The notes beneath the pieces were generated by a model. The model made no database searches and was not told where the DNA came from. It saw only the letters and a program-made list of their open reading frames with translations. Positions 1 to 11,590 of a DNA stretch of 64,000 nucleotides are shown here, one piece after another. This stretch comes from Molanna angustata (lineage: Eukaryota > Arthropoda > Insecta > Trichoptera > Molannidae). Both the position numbers and the translations under genes were made by a program. The stretch lies in NCBI GenBank assembly GCA_963576475.1, contig OY754973.1, positions 12,708,253 through 12,772,252 of the forward strand, given 5' to 3'. Numbering within the stretch: the stretch's first letter is position 1; every line of letters starts with the position of its first letter.

Positions 1-391
1 AAAGAATAAATGAATAAATTATGGCTGAACGTATATAAAAAAATAATTATGTCGAATTGATAAAACCCTTCTTTTTTAATGTTGGTTGAAAATGAACTGA
101 AAACACATATTTTGTTAAACTTGGATAAACTGACGGTGAAAACGGACATCTTCATAGACATCTACATGGTCTGCATTGAACTGTGACGAGATTTTGGTAT
201 TACCTTGGTACATTAGACGTACCTTAAACGACTTCAAAAATATAAACATAAATGGGTTGTGGTAGGAATGGTGAACTCATCTAACATCATTATTGTCAGT
301 TTTTTTTCTAACATCATTATTCTATATTGTGAGTTTTCTAATTTTTCCATAAAACAGTTTTCGGTTTTGAGACCGATCAACTCATGAAACT

Positions 392-1000
392 TACATACAT
401 ACATACCATCACGGGTGTGCCACAATTTCACAAGTCAGCGACAAGTGTGCGGGTTTTATTCTCTTGTTCTCTCTACGTCGTTTTTCTCATGACTGAGGGT
501 TGTGGTCCCCAACAGATGTACTCCGCACAAAACTTCTCCGGGCCTCTCTGTCTCCAGTGAAGTGTGTCGTATCTCTAATCGAGTTAGCAGCTTCCTTGAT
601 CTTGTTGATCAATCTCATTGGTGACCTCGGTCTTTTTTCTGGAACGACTTCCGGCATCATTGACCTCTTAAGGCTTTACTTTCTCTCCTTGAGACGTGAC
701 CAAAAAATCGAGGTATCCTTTGGATGCAAATTGTCAAAAGTCTGGTATTGATGTGGAGCTCTTGAAGTATGGATACATCTGTCCTCTCCGTCCATGATTC
801 TCGAAGCATCCTTCTCCAACACCACATCTTAAACGCGGGCGGGTGTGAAAATGAAGCACGACACATGCGTGTATCTCTAGTCTCCATACACCAAAATTGG
901 CTCACCTAAAACAGGCAACATTCGGAATGGGTGGTGAATCTTATTACTGAACTACATACATAACATGTTATTTTGCCATTTTCGATAACCCGGCTCATAC
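392..1000. repeat. Interspersed repeat family B, copy 1, split by a LINE fragment
   Basis: Two parts of one repeat (392-454 and about 841-1000) match other copies in the window at 3571-3778, 9749-9912, 34511-34738, 37437-37646 and 41412-41618. Shared landmarks in order are a TACATACATACCATCAC start, GACAGGTGTGCGGGTG, a CACACCAG-type block, GGGTGGTGAA and a GATAACCCGGCTC end. The (TATG)n-like edge suggests a non-LTR or SINE 3' tail, so the family is probably retroposed and lies here in reverse. The break at 454/841 falls at GTGCGGGT, where a LINE fragment sits. Confidence 0.6.
455..838 (-). mobile_element. Non-LTR retrotransposon C-terminal/3' fragment
   Basis: Read on the minus strand it encodes a stretch with MWCWRRML, then VSILQEL, then TRLLTIC and FFGHV. 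This order is characteristic of the region after the reverse transcriptase domain in lepidopteran non-LTR elements. Later frames keep related text but with stops and shifts, and it ends in an A-rich tail at 455-470. It is a dead, 5'-truncated copy. It interrupts repeat family B, so it inserted later than that repeat. Confidence 0.6.
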
Positions 1001-3570
1001 TCAGATTTAAGTCGATTCCTGACGTGAGGAATCGACTCGCGAAAGTTATGAATCCTTCAAGGAATTTATCTACATTAACTACAACATTGTTTCAAACGTT
1101 TGTGTTTTATTGCGAACACAATACTCAAGTCATTCAGACGTTTGACGAGTGAAGTCACGTCTCAGGCTTCTGTAAAATGTTTATTTTTAAATGATCCTTG
1201 GAATAACATGAGCAGAGTTACTCAATGAGTAAGACTCGTGTTATACTAACATACTAATATATTTGTTTAGAATTAATTATTTCTCAAATTTAATGTTTAT
1301 TTTCTGTCATGAGTCTTGTTCGCTACTTCACCATACCCACGTGAGGCTTTTAAATAAATTGTAATGGGCCCCTACAAAGAAATAAATGGCCAAAAATGCA
1401 CCCATCGGCGCGCGGCGTAGAGAAAAGCTCATAGACCAAAACAAACATTGCAATGTTTACAAATAAGTAAATAAAAAACTTGAAATACTTTCTTCAATGT
1501 TTTCTTCATAGTATTGAATTAAATTTGTAATCAATTTTTTACATAAAATTATAATTAAAATTATATATACCTGCTCAATTTTTTTCATAATTCTAGTTAA
1601 ATGTACCTCTTACACGGAGATGAAAAGAGTCGCTGAAGACGGAGGAGGAGATGCATCAATTTAATGCTGCCAACTAATCTTCAGGATTGAAACAAAAGAA
1701 GAAAAAGTTAAATTACTCAATTAATAATTTTTCCTTAATTTTAATCCAGTTCACAGTTAAATCTTGTTTAGAAATGTACATTTTTAATGAATATGTCCTT
1801 GAAACAAAGTACCTATATACATCATCATACATTCCCTAAACTACATAAGCATAAATGCTTGTACTATAGGTGAACGAAATCGGTTATTTATTTACAAAAT
1901 ATACGCCACAAGTCATTTTTGTGTTTCAATACTAATAATAATTACCTACCTACATATAACAATATAGAAAAAAAAACACCGTTCGAACAGAAAAATAATA
2001 AGATAAAATATATATATTTATAAGAATAAACAATTGATTAACTGCAAAGTTGGCAGCTATCGATATAGGAATGACCCATATTATTATGATTTTTACTGTA
2101 ATTACATTGAAAACACGTAAATACAGTAAAATATTACGTTTCATCCAACCGAATAAAATTTAAATTTTATTAACGTTTAACCTGTAACGCACAGCTTTGT
2201 TTATTAATTTATTACTTCTTCTTTTTGTACATAATATATTGCACACATTGGCTGGCAATTTCTTCCAACCATCCAGATTACAGCATTATTTAAAATTTAC
2301 TTTGTATAAAATACACAACTGTTTTTTTTATCAAATTATCAAATCAATCGAGCCGGAATCAAGTTTTAACATGCATTGTCATCGGGAATACACAAATTCT
2401 GAAAAGTAAGTAAAAATCTAATTCAAAATTCCAGTACATACAGACATACACGTGAAGTTAAAGAAAAGGGCGCAATTATGCATCCCTATAGGAATGGCTG
2501 TTTATGATACCTACACTGTCAAGTATAATAACCGCTCCATAACAGCATAACTCAATAACATATCTAATGGAGCGTTGTTGATCATCGATTATTCCGAATA
2601 GATACATAAATTAGAAATTAAAATATGTAGTAAAATAATTTTTATTTATGTGATATATTGTTGGAATTCTGTTCCTATACATTTATTGAAAATGATTTAA
2701 GTCCATAATATTGTGGTTTGTCGTCTGTCCTAGTATGTACCTACCTATAGTTTTAGTTGTGGATGACCCCGTCAAGTTTATGGTCCTAGGTGACCCTGAG
2801 ACATCGATTTTCTACGTCAGACTCGGCTGTCCCGCCAATATGATGTCACCGTGAAAAATCGACGTCTATCACCACCGAACCCTTTTTTTGCGTCAAAGTA
2901 ATGAGTGTTTTAAAATGCGTACCTTACACATAGGTAACAAATATTTCTTTTACGGATGCTGACGCAAAGCAATTCGGGTGTGATGAAATGTCAGACACAC
3001 AATATGCCTACCACTCATTATGCGACTCGTAAAATATTTATTAAGAGGCTATAGTAGGCTATAAAGTATATTTTGAAAATAATTTCCGCAGTACCCTCAA
3101 AAGATACGTCTTTGAAATAAAGAACAGTTTGTTTTTATCTTTATTCTATTGCAGGAGTTTTTTTGAAATTTTACTTTTTTATTGTAAGTAACTAAAAAAC
3201 TACAAAGCATATGAAGAAGATTTTTACTTCAATCGAAAGAGAATATGAAAATCTACCGGCTAAGTTTTTTTTAATATCATAATATTTTATTACTATTCTT
3301 GCTATTTATAAAAAAACCTCTAAATTTTACCTTTTTTCAGGAATAAATGTTGTATATTATCACGTATTAAGTGATATACAATATTACTTCGTGTTTCATA
3401 CATTAGATGGTAATTTAGCGTTCATTTTTGTGTACATCCGCATACCCAGGGTAGGTATACAAGACTTTTATTTTCATAAGACTCTATACTTACCTACTAT
3501 TCAAATAATTCTCAGCATATCTGACTCTCCACTCTCTAACTCTATAAAATTTAATTTAATATCTATCATA
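1001..3570. other. AT-rich intergenic DNA, no gene seen
   Basis: No open frame here looks like a protein. A 5'-truncated SINE tail lies at 1786-1895. A short piece with GGCAATTTCTTCCAACC (about 2252-2270) belongs to repeat family D, described at 17490. The block at 2755-2900 is more GC-rich and has two imperfectly inverted ATCGATTTT/AAAAATCGA stretches but no recognisable identity. Confidence 0.5.
1786..1895 (-). mobile_element. SINE family 1, tail fragment
   Basis: The reverse complement carries GATTTCGTTCACC, CTATAGTACAAGCATTTATG and the TGTA..CTTG stretch that follows the tRNA-like head in the fuller copies at 10250, 19059 and 50561. The tRNA-like head is absent, so this copy is truncated. 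Confidence 0.6.
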
Positions 3571-3778
3571 TTCATTCATACAATCACGGCATATCCCCAC
3601 AATGTGGGATAGCCAGCGACAGGTGTGCGGGTGAACATTGCCTTAAAAAATTAAGCACAACATATGCATTTATACCCACACACCAGTCTCGTCTCAATAA
3701 ATATGCACTACATTCAAAATGGGTGGTGAACGTCATTGCTGAACAATGTGAGATGTTATTGTTGCCTGTTGTATTTTA
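3571..3778. repeat. Interspersed repeat family B, copy 2
   Basis: An uninterrupted copy of the family described at 392. It starts with TTCATTCATAC and ATCACGGCATATCCCCAC, has GACAGGTGTGCGGGTG in the middle, and ends with GGGTGGTGAACGTCATTGCT and TTGCCTGTTGTATTTT. It shows the intact middle that is missing in copy 1. Confidence 0.65.
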
Positions 3779-3799
3779 AGAGGTTAATGTTTTGAATCT

Positions 3800-3970
3800 A
3801 TTATATGATTAAAGAAATAGGGCGGAAACATTGGCTAAGATGAAGCGCTCATAAAAAATGTGTCAGAAGAAGTAATGCATCACAAGAACAACAGTCATGG
3901 AGACGGGCTCTGCAGGAGGCTAAGACCCGACCTGGGTTATAGAGCCACAGATGTATGATGTAAGAAGTAA
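3800..3970 (+). mobile_element. Probable LINE 3' end
   Basis: One frame reads SWRRALQEAKTRPGL followed by a stop and SHR, a pattern common at the C-terminus of lepidopteran non-LTR polyproteins. Nothing upstream resembles the reverse transcriptase core, so this would be a heavily 5'-truncated copy. It follows family B copy 2 by about 20 bp. Confidence 0.35.
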
Positions 3971-4640
3971 AAAATTCTTTAACTACTTCAATTTCCTTAT
4001 TCATTGCCTCTGTCTATTGATTTAGTTGCATTTTTTCTAAACCAAATTGGCTTGCATGAGATTACCTTATACAATAAGTACCTACCTACCGTGTCTTTGT
4101 AGAGGTTGGCAATCATCAGAGCTATCTTCGCCTTGCTTGGTGTAGTCTAGTGTTTTACCTGAACCTCTGCCTCGGATTACCGAGTCATGTAATTCTTCGA
4201 CGCCCTTATCCTTAAATCGATAAATAAAGATATTATATACACAAAAATTATTGACATGTAAAACAAAAAATTATTCGGTATCATTCGCGAATTGTTTATT
4301 TTGTTTTAATTCATAGACATACGCGTTTCACATAAATAAGTACCTACTTGTTATAGAAACAATATTTCCTGTTATTATACAATATTTATTTTCATGGTGT
4401 TGTGGGAACATGTAGGTACTGATTTGAATAAAACGTTTTTAAACCATAATTGGTATTGTCAAAAGAATCCGTTGATTTGCAGCATATGTATAACAATTTG
4501 TAAAATAATATCTGGACGGAATAGCAGGAGATCACAGTACTTTCCCACGGGTCAAAGATGGCTAATTACAGATAACCGAATGCGATACGTTTAATATTTC
4601 TTAAACACTTCCATTAAAACATCATAACATTATTTATTTA

Positions 4641-5212
4641 AGTAGGTATCAAATACCAAAGCAATACTGTAATCATATATTGTAGGTAGATAGGTAGGTT
4701 TCAAATACCAAAGTAATACTACAATCTAATTTAGGTACCTACATATCAAATTTCGTAGAGAAAACTGCAATCTTATTTAAATAGGTATCAAATTACCAAA
4801 GCAATACTGCCAACTTTGTATAAGTAAGTATCAAATACCAAAGCAATATTACAATCTTATTTAGATACCTACATATCAAATTCCAGAGAAAACTGCAATC
4901 TTATTTAAATAGGTATCAAATTACCAAAGCAATACTGCCAACTTTGTATAATTAGGTATTAAATACCATAGCAATACTACAATCTTATTTAGATACCTAC
5001 ATATCAAATTCCAGAGAAAACTGCAATCTTATTCAAATAGGTATCAAATTACCAAAGCAATACTGCCAACTTTGTATAATTAGGTATTAAATACCATAGC
5101 AATACTACAATCTTATTTAGATACCAACATATCAAATTCCAGAAAAAAACTGTAATCTTATTTAAAAAGGTATCAAATTACCAAAGCAATTCTGCAATCA
5201 TATAGGTACCTA
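4641..5212. repeat. Tandem repeat, 128-bp higher-order unit of about 40-bp subunits
   Basis: The marker AGATACCTACATATCAAATT recurs at 4863 and 4991 (with one change at 5119), exactly 128 bp apart; a diverged first copy starts near 4733. Each unit holds about three related subunits built on GGTATCAAATACCAAAGCAATACT. The subunits contain a short hairpin, GGTAT-CAA-ATACC, sometimes as GGTATTAAATACC. About four to five units are present. Confidence 0.8.
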
Positions 5213-6122
5213 ATTCATGTCGTGTTATTAGTTTGGATCAAACCTCGGGATATAGTACCTACCTATTATATTATGGTTCTAAAAAAGATCTGAAAATTAA
5301 TTCTGGTTGGTTAAAAGAAATTGCTGTGCACCAGTGTACAAGTTATGTATATGTAAATAGTGTCAACTCGTACATTAACTCAATTCTTATCGTCTACAAA
5401 AATATTGACTGTGTTCTGGCAGGGTTAGATCAAAAAACACTTTATTCAAACTGACAGGAATAAAACACAAAACAACTATAATTATAGTGGCATTGGCCTA
5501 GTTGAGTATAGTATCCAGAAATCACTGAAAAACCAATAAAAAGAAAGGAAAGTACATACATAATAAAAAAAACAGGAACATTAAACACGTACTTCAGTCT
5601 CCAGAACATGCCTTGGGGCTAGAGGAATGGAAACATCCATATTAAATTTTATCGATAATAATACTTTATATTTTGTATTATCTAAATAATGTTAAGGTAC
5701 TTGTTCTGTATTTTTGTAACAAATAAATAAACAATAAATACCAAAAGATACATATAGAAAAATACTTATGTATTTATTTTGTGAAGAAAAGGTGGATAAC
5801 TCAGTGATGAACTTAAATTCCGCTTAAAAGTACCTATAAAAGTATAGATTGATATTATAGTATTATTATGAAACTATCTACTCTATTTTATTTTATGTCA
5901 ATTCACCTTGGAAGGTACTTTTTCAAATCATGTTGATATTATTGTATTCAGTACCTACCTAAACCTTCAGGAAGCCATTAGTTTATGTAATTTTTATATT
6001 AAATTTATTTTTTTGATCGCTAGTACCTACTTGATTAAATTCCATAAACCTTTCTTAAAATTTTTAATAAACGTTAAAATCGTTTCATTATTTCTATATT
6101 TTGTGTAGAAACTTATTTATAC
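5213..6122. other. AT-rich intergenic DNA, no gene seen
   Basis: Only short open frames in AT-rich sequence. No splice-bounded exon, tRNA or repeat of known type was recognised. Confidence 0.4.
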
Positions 6123-6130
6123 GTTAATAC

Positions 6131-6445
6131 AATAGAATAATAATAAAACTATAGAATACTCATTCCCATACAATACCTCGCTGAAAAAGTGAAGCCGTTT
6201 TATTGGCCGGCTCGTGTCAATATATGTATGACTCTGCTGGTAGACATTGTTCGTATAGTACTACTCGTTATGACTGCGTAAATAATTATGCAAGCAGATA
6301 AAAAATTCCCTCTTTGGAGAACGTATCACGCAGACGGCCAAATGATTACTGAATGCTCGTAGCAAAATGTTGACCAAATTAGTCAACATAAAGCAGTCGC
6401 GTTTACTGCTGGCTAAAGAGTATTCTATACTATTATTATTCTATG
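6131..6445. mobile_element. MITE with about 29-bp inverted ends and a perfect 8-bp target duplication
   Basis: The left end AATAGAATAATAATA..TATAGAATACTC is mirrored at the right end, whose reverse complement is CATAGAATAATAATAG and TATAGAATACTC. The element is flanked on both sides by GTTAATAC (6123-6130 and 6446-6453). At 315 bp it has no coding capacity, so it needs a transposase from elsewhere. An 8-bp duplication fits the hAT or P superfamilies. The duplication contains TTAA, but the termini lack the CCC start of piggyBac. Confidence 0.8.
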
Positions 6446-6453
6446 GTTAATAC

Positions 6454-7008
6454 TTAATGAAGTATTTTTACAACACATATTTACCTACCATTATTATGTT
6501 TCTTTGAATCATAAAATATCAACAAGTAGACTGTTTGACGTTTTCGGGTCAACAAATCAATCAATATTTAATATCAATTGATTTTTCTTTGTTATATTGG
6601 TGTTTGATTCATTTGAAGTTTTTTTCTTGGACCTAGTTTATCACGTACTAAGGTCAGATACCAATGTCCACAATTTGGTTACTTAAAAAAGGGGGATTTA
6701 ATTTACTTAGGGGAAAAAATTAGGCGATGGGAAACCTCCCCATTATTTGTATTTTTTTGTGGAATTTGAGGGACGCATTATTTTTTCAACGCTGAAATAC
6801 AGATGACATAAAAAATATATGTGACCTCAGGAGTATGTATAAAGCAGAATTACAAACTCACTTGGGGTTAGTGATTACCAAAAGTATTGGAGTATTGTTA
6901 AGACTGTGTGTGTTACTGCAAGACCGAAAGATAAGTCTTGTGAGATCAATTCCATGTCTTAAATGCAAGACTATTGCGGTCTTGCTAAATATTGTAAACC
7001 TGCATTAA
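6454..7008. other. AT-rich intergenic DNA
   Basis: No gene. At about 6905-7000 there is a block with GCAAGACTATTGCGGTCTTGC, a 7-bp GCAAGAC/GTCTTGC inverted repeat. Similar AGTCTTGGTCTTGC-like text also occurs near 17025, 35600 and 47860, which suggests an old repeat family. Confidence 0.4.
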
Positions 7009-8072
7009 TCCAACTGTCGATTCGTTCATGGGAATTCAATTCCCTTAATGAATCGACATTATTAAGCCAAGATGCGTGTACGAAGGAAAATTTTGTATGG
7101 TGTAGTGGACTTTTTGCATGCTAATAACACCAACTAGAGGCATCGCAGCATATATGTACATATGTTCCCATACATGGATTTACTCAGAATTCGGAGTAGA
7201 ACATTTTATGTGAGTTTTGTGTGTGTGTGTGTCTGTGTGTGTGTGAGTTTTGTGTGTGTGTGTGTGTGTCTGTGTGTGTGTGTGTGTGTGTGTGTCTGTG
7301 TGTGTGTGGGTGTGTCCGTCCCCCCCTTATAACTTTTGATCCGCTCAATTCACAGATCTCAAATTTTCAGAATATATATAAACAGTTATAGGCCTACAAA
7401 ACTTTTATACTCAGAATTGTGATTTTTTGTTTCAGTCAGGGGTTATCAACTTTTTAATTTTTACTTTATTTTTCCATATATCTCAGAAACCATAAAAGCT
7501 AGAACGCTGAAAATTGGTATAAAGATATACAAAATCTTAAATTAGTTTTTTTTTAATTCCAGGGTTTCTCAAACATTTTTTATTAAGAAAAATATTTTAT
7601 TTATGATAAATTTATGAGTTTAACTGCCTATATTTCCATTTTTTTTAAATATCGAAAAAATTCGAAGCATCCCAACTAGATAATTTAATTTTAAATAAAA
7701 ACTATGAACATTGTATTAGCACATCTCAATTTTTTTTAACAATTTTTATAAAAATTCAATTTAGTGACGACATCACTTCATACAATTTGTATGGTAGTCG
7801 CCTATACACAATATGTAAGAAGACTTAATAGTTTGATACTTAAATCTCCAAACATACATACATACCATCATACTGTTTTCATATTCTCTGTAGGAAAAAC
7901 AGACTGACCTCCATACTATCCTATCCTGACAAACATACCTACATGTTTTATATAGAAAATAAAATATCTTCAAATATTTATTAATTTGTGTTGTTTATAG
8001 TTTGGTACGTATTCTTTGATTATGCATACTATCGCCATCGACAGTTGGATCTCATGTGTTACATCCAACTAG
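7009..8072 (+). mobile_element. Helitron-like non-autonomous element, copy 1
   Basis: It starts TCCAACTGTCGATTCG just after an A and ends CAACTAG just before a T, with a short hairpin (CATGT-GTT-ACATC, last pair lost) a few bases before the end. TC...CTAG ends, a 3' hairpin, insertion between A and T and no target duplication are hallmarks of Helitrons. The ends are also complementary (ATCCAACTGTCGAT against ATCGACAGTTGGAT), as in Helentron-type elements. Inside are a GT microsatellite, CTTATAACTTTTGATCCGCT, and a block resembling a LINE 3' tail. There is no helicase gene. This is the most diverged of the five copies. Confidence 0.75.
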
Positions 8073-9069
8073 TAATAAATGAAATCATTAAGTACCTATC
8101 GTCGAAAGTTATCATATTGATGTTTTTTCATATTTCAATGCAGGTAATTAGTTACTGTCCTTTTAGAGAAAAAAATATACTGGGTAAAATAGCGAATCCA
8201 AGACCGAAAGTGTACCTAAAACCCAGTCCAAACTGGTCGATGTTTTGCATTTTATGCACCGAAAAGGAACTTCATAGTACTTTAATGTACATAAAATCCA
8301 CATAAATAAACTGTACGACGAAATAATATGAAGAATATTTATGCAATATCGTTGTATAGGAAATCATAATAATGATGTGTGTCAAAGAACCTATTGTAGT
8401 AAATAATAATATTCTTATGGAATATTTTTGTCTGTACGCCTAACCCATGTATTTCCTGTTACTCACCACTCCCAACGTATGTAGGTATATATATACACTC
8501 CAGAGTCTTGACACGCTCCATTTGGTCTATAGGTACTACTTAAACAGGCGTTAGTTGGTACATAGTACTTTCAATGTAAGATGTAATCCGATATATGTCT
8601 GAATATGTACATCTGTTTCTTTTTAAGCATATCTCCGATTCATCATAGAAATTAAGATATTTCTTTTTCTCATACCTTCTGTTGAATAGTAAACATTTAT
8701 TATAGGCTAGTAGTTTTTTTATATCTGCCTACTGCAAACATGTTTTCGTTTATATTAAGAATCTTTCAATTCAGTGCCTGATCGTCCATAACGTTCTCAC
8801 TGAGTGTGGAGTAGGAGACTGCGAAAACCCCCATCTAAAGTAAGTACTATAGATCTCATAAACATAGTAATTGAATTTGAAAACGTAGTCAAAACTGCAC
8901 CAGATATTTTGATAGCGAATGTAGGCCTCGAGATTTAGTATCGAAATAATATGAGTGATTTATTAAACTATTAATATGTTTCTTTGAATTGTACACCAGC
9001 TTTCCTATTTACAATATCTAGCGGAGAAAAATAATGTAGTATAAACATATTTTAGTATTTCTTGCTTTT
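8073..9069. other. AT-rich intergenic DNA, no gene seen
   Basis: No protein-like frame and no recognisable repeat apart from TACCTACC words. Confidence 0.4.
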
Positions 9070-9077
9070 ATATTGAC

Positions 9078-9728
9078 CAGTGATTGCCAGATTTACGTCA
9101 TAGTAAAAGTGGCTGATTTTTTCTGTAAAAGGATATCAAAGCAGGTATCAACGATTGAACAATAGGAATCCTGAGTAGTGATTTTATTCGGATATAACAG
9201 CCTTCAAAGTGTTGAAAATTGCTATTTTACCGCGTCAGTTATAGTATAAAGCGTGATTTTTTTTTAATATTTACTAAGGAAGACTATATTAGAAATCACA
9301 TCATACATTTACAGAAACATTTGTTGGAGGAAAACCCCCGAAAAACATTCAAAGTTCATTTCCGTGTGTGCTATAGGTACACATTGCCAATTCACAAAAA
9401 ATGGCAGGCATAATGAAAATTACTGTCAGTTGGAAAGACACAACAATATTAATCTTTGAGTGTGTCTGTCGGGAGGTGTCTACCAACCAGTGTGTAAATG
9501 GAAGACATGATTTCTAATATTATTCCGTAGTGAATATAAAAAAATCACGCTTTATACTAAAACGCTTCATACTGACGTGTTAAAATACCAATTTTCAACA
9601 CTGAATGCTGTTATCTCCGAAAGCCACCACTACTCAGGGTTCATATTATCCATTCGATTTTACCTGCTGTGGTATTCTATTACAGAAAATCAGCCCTTGT
9701 ACTGTGACGTAAGTCTGGCTGTCGCCGG
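9078..9728. mobile_element. Foldback MITE with about 215-bp inverted arms, hAT-like
   Basis: About 215 bp at each end are inverted copies of each other. Matching blocks include CCAGATTTACGTCA against CCAGACTTACGTCA, CCTGAGTAGTG, GTGTTGAAAATTG and TATAAAGCGTGATTTTTTT. The arms flank a spacer of about 220 bp with no gene. The left end begins CAGTGATTGCCAGA, hAT-like. The flanking octamers ATATTGAC (9070-9077) and ATCTTGAT (9729-9736) match at six of eight positions, consistent with an aged 8-bp target duplication. Confidence 0.75.
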
Positions 9729-9748
9729 ATCTTGATCTAATATATTAT

Positions 9749-9912
9749 ACGGCATAATCCCACGATCTGGGGTAACCAGTGACAGGTGTGCGGGTGTGCA
9801 AAAGATGTAGCACAAATGCGTGTATCCCTACACACCAGACTCATCACACCTTAATAGGCACTACATTCAAAATGGATGGTGATCCTCATTGATGAACATT
9901 ACTATGCGTTAT
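9749..9912. repeat. Interspersed repeat family B, copy 3
   Basis: Contains ATCCCACGATCTGGGGTAAC, GACAGGTGTGCGGGTG, CACACCAGACTCATCACACC and AATGGATGGTGATCCTCATT, in the same order as the other family B copies. It begins about 20 bp after the foldback MITE. Confidence 0.6.
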
Positions 9913-10249
9913 ATAATTTGGCTAATCTTGTTGTAATAAATTTATTTTTCGACCATTTTTACGGACCCCATTTGTATCCCATAAGCTGCCTCACCCTTGA
10001 CACTCGATTCCAATCCTAATTTTTAATTTTCGATAAGAACCTACCTTTATAATTTTGAATATAGCGTTAGTTATGTATATATGTTCTAATCGTAATAATA
10101 ATTAGAATTTGTGCATCGTACCTAATATTCACAGAGTGTGTGGAGAATAAGGTAACAGGTAGGTAGGTTCTAAGCGGAGATTGAAATTGGGTATGGAATC
10201 AATGTACTTTCGAAAATGGTCGCAGGAAATATGACAGTTACCGATAATT

Positions 10250-10421
10250 TTTTTTTACAAATGAATATGTTCTTGTTAAACAAGTACATATACATCTTCC
10301 TACGTTCACTAAAATAAGCAAATAAATGCTTGTGCTATAGGTGAACGAAATCTGTCGAGGCAGGATTCGAACTCGCGACCACTGGATTACTAGCCCAGCG
10401 CGCTTACCGCGCTTACCCATC
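10250..10421 (-). mobile_element. SINE family 1 (tRNA-derived)
   Basis: The reverse complement has a tRNA-like head with a good B box (GCGAGTTCGAATCCTGCC), followed by GATTTCGTTCACCTATAGCACAAGC and a TGTACTTGTT..ACAAG tail region ending in an A/T-rich stretch. The D-arm part is altered (AAGCGCGG repeated). It is not a working tRNA: the acceptor stem does not pair and no CCA-proximal end is formed. Confidence 0.75.
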
Positions 10422-10896
10422 TTATCTCATAAGTCTTAATTAAAAAATGTGATTTGTAATAAATATATATTTAAAATATGCCACAATATTAACTCCTAAA
10501 ATGTTATTAATAATATAAAAATAACTAATCTATCGTCATATTTTTAATATTTATTTATAAGACATTTTAATGACTTTGTGCAAATTTTTCTACATAATTT
10601 ATTTGTCTGGCTATTTTAATTAAGTTCACCTCAGAATGTTCCAGAAACATACTCGATTCTGTATGTAATTTTACCGTTGCACGCATTGTGATTATATTGT
10701 AATAAACAGTTTGAACACACGAAATATTCATGTTAGACAATAGCTTTCATATTATTAAATGTCATCAAATTAGTCATATTACCTATATTTAAGCTAAAAA
10801 ATTATGGCATGTTACGTCATTTTAATTAACAAAATGTCTACCATCTCGTTAGTGTTGGCACTAGTCGTTGTAATAAATAATTATATCGTTAATATA

Positions 10897-11030
10897 ATTT
10901 TCGCCAAACATCTTGAACGAGCTCCCGGTTGCGCAGAGCGCAAATTTGTGTCTTTTTTCTTCGTTGGTTCACGTGCAAATCGCCCCCTTTCTCAGTTTCT
11001 CGGCTAAAAGTTCAAGATATTTGGCTACAG
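10897..11030 (+). mobile_element. Small palindromic MITE, copy 1
   Basis: The ends CGCCAAACATCTTGAAC and GTTCAAGATATTTGGCT are inverted copies. The same element lies in the opposite orientation at 52996-53129, in tubulin intron 4. The interior shares GCGCAAATTTGTGT and GTGCAAATCGCCCCC between copies. Homology seems to run a few bases past the inverted ends, so the exact boundary and target duplication are unresolved. Confidence 0.65.
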
Positions 11031-11334
11031 CTCTAACAGAAATTATTTTTGTTTTCTATACTATGGGTATCGTATTTTTTTGGTTTTCTAAAGTATTGAA
11101 ATCGTAGTTTATAGTTTTCTTTTATATATCTACTTATTAATGTATCGTACTTTTTTGTTTTTGTACTATTTTTTTTTTTTTTTTTTTTATTAAGTTTACA
11201 ATAACATATACAAAATATAAAACAAACAAACTATATAGAAAAGATTCACAGTAAGACAAAACATATTTACCCTTTACTAGAGTGCAAGCACTCGTGTGTA
11301 AAGAAAAATGTTGATAGATAAATATTAGTCCTTT

Positions 11335-11558
11335 TCCAACTGTCGATTTGTTCAAGAACTTTGTTCTCTTAACATATCGACAATGTTTCAAACCAGGATA
11401 CGCGAGAATTTGTATGCAGGGTCTACTTTTTTCACGGCTTTACCACCTTTGAAGTCAAAAAACACCAACTTAGAGGCTTCGCAGCATATATGTCCCATAT
11501 ACGGATATACTCAGAATTCGGAGTAGAACATTTCGTGTGCATGTGTGTGTGTGTGTGT

Positions 11559-11590
<32 letters not shown>

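Noticed and set aside
4090..4200. GC-richer patch as a gene or LINE fragment
   Set aside because: No frame gives a recognisable motif on either strand, so identity could not be supported.
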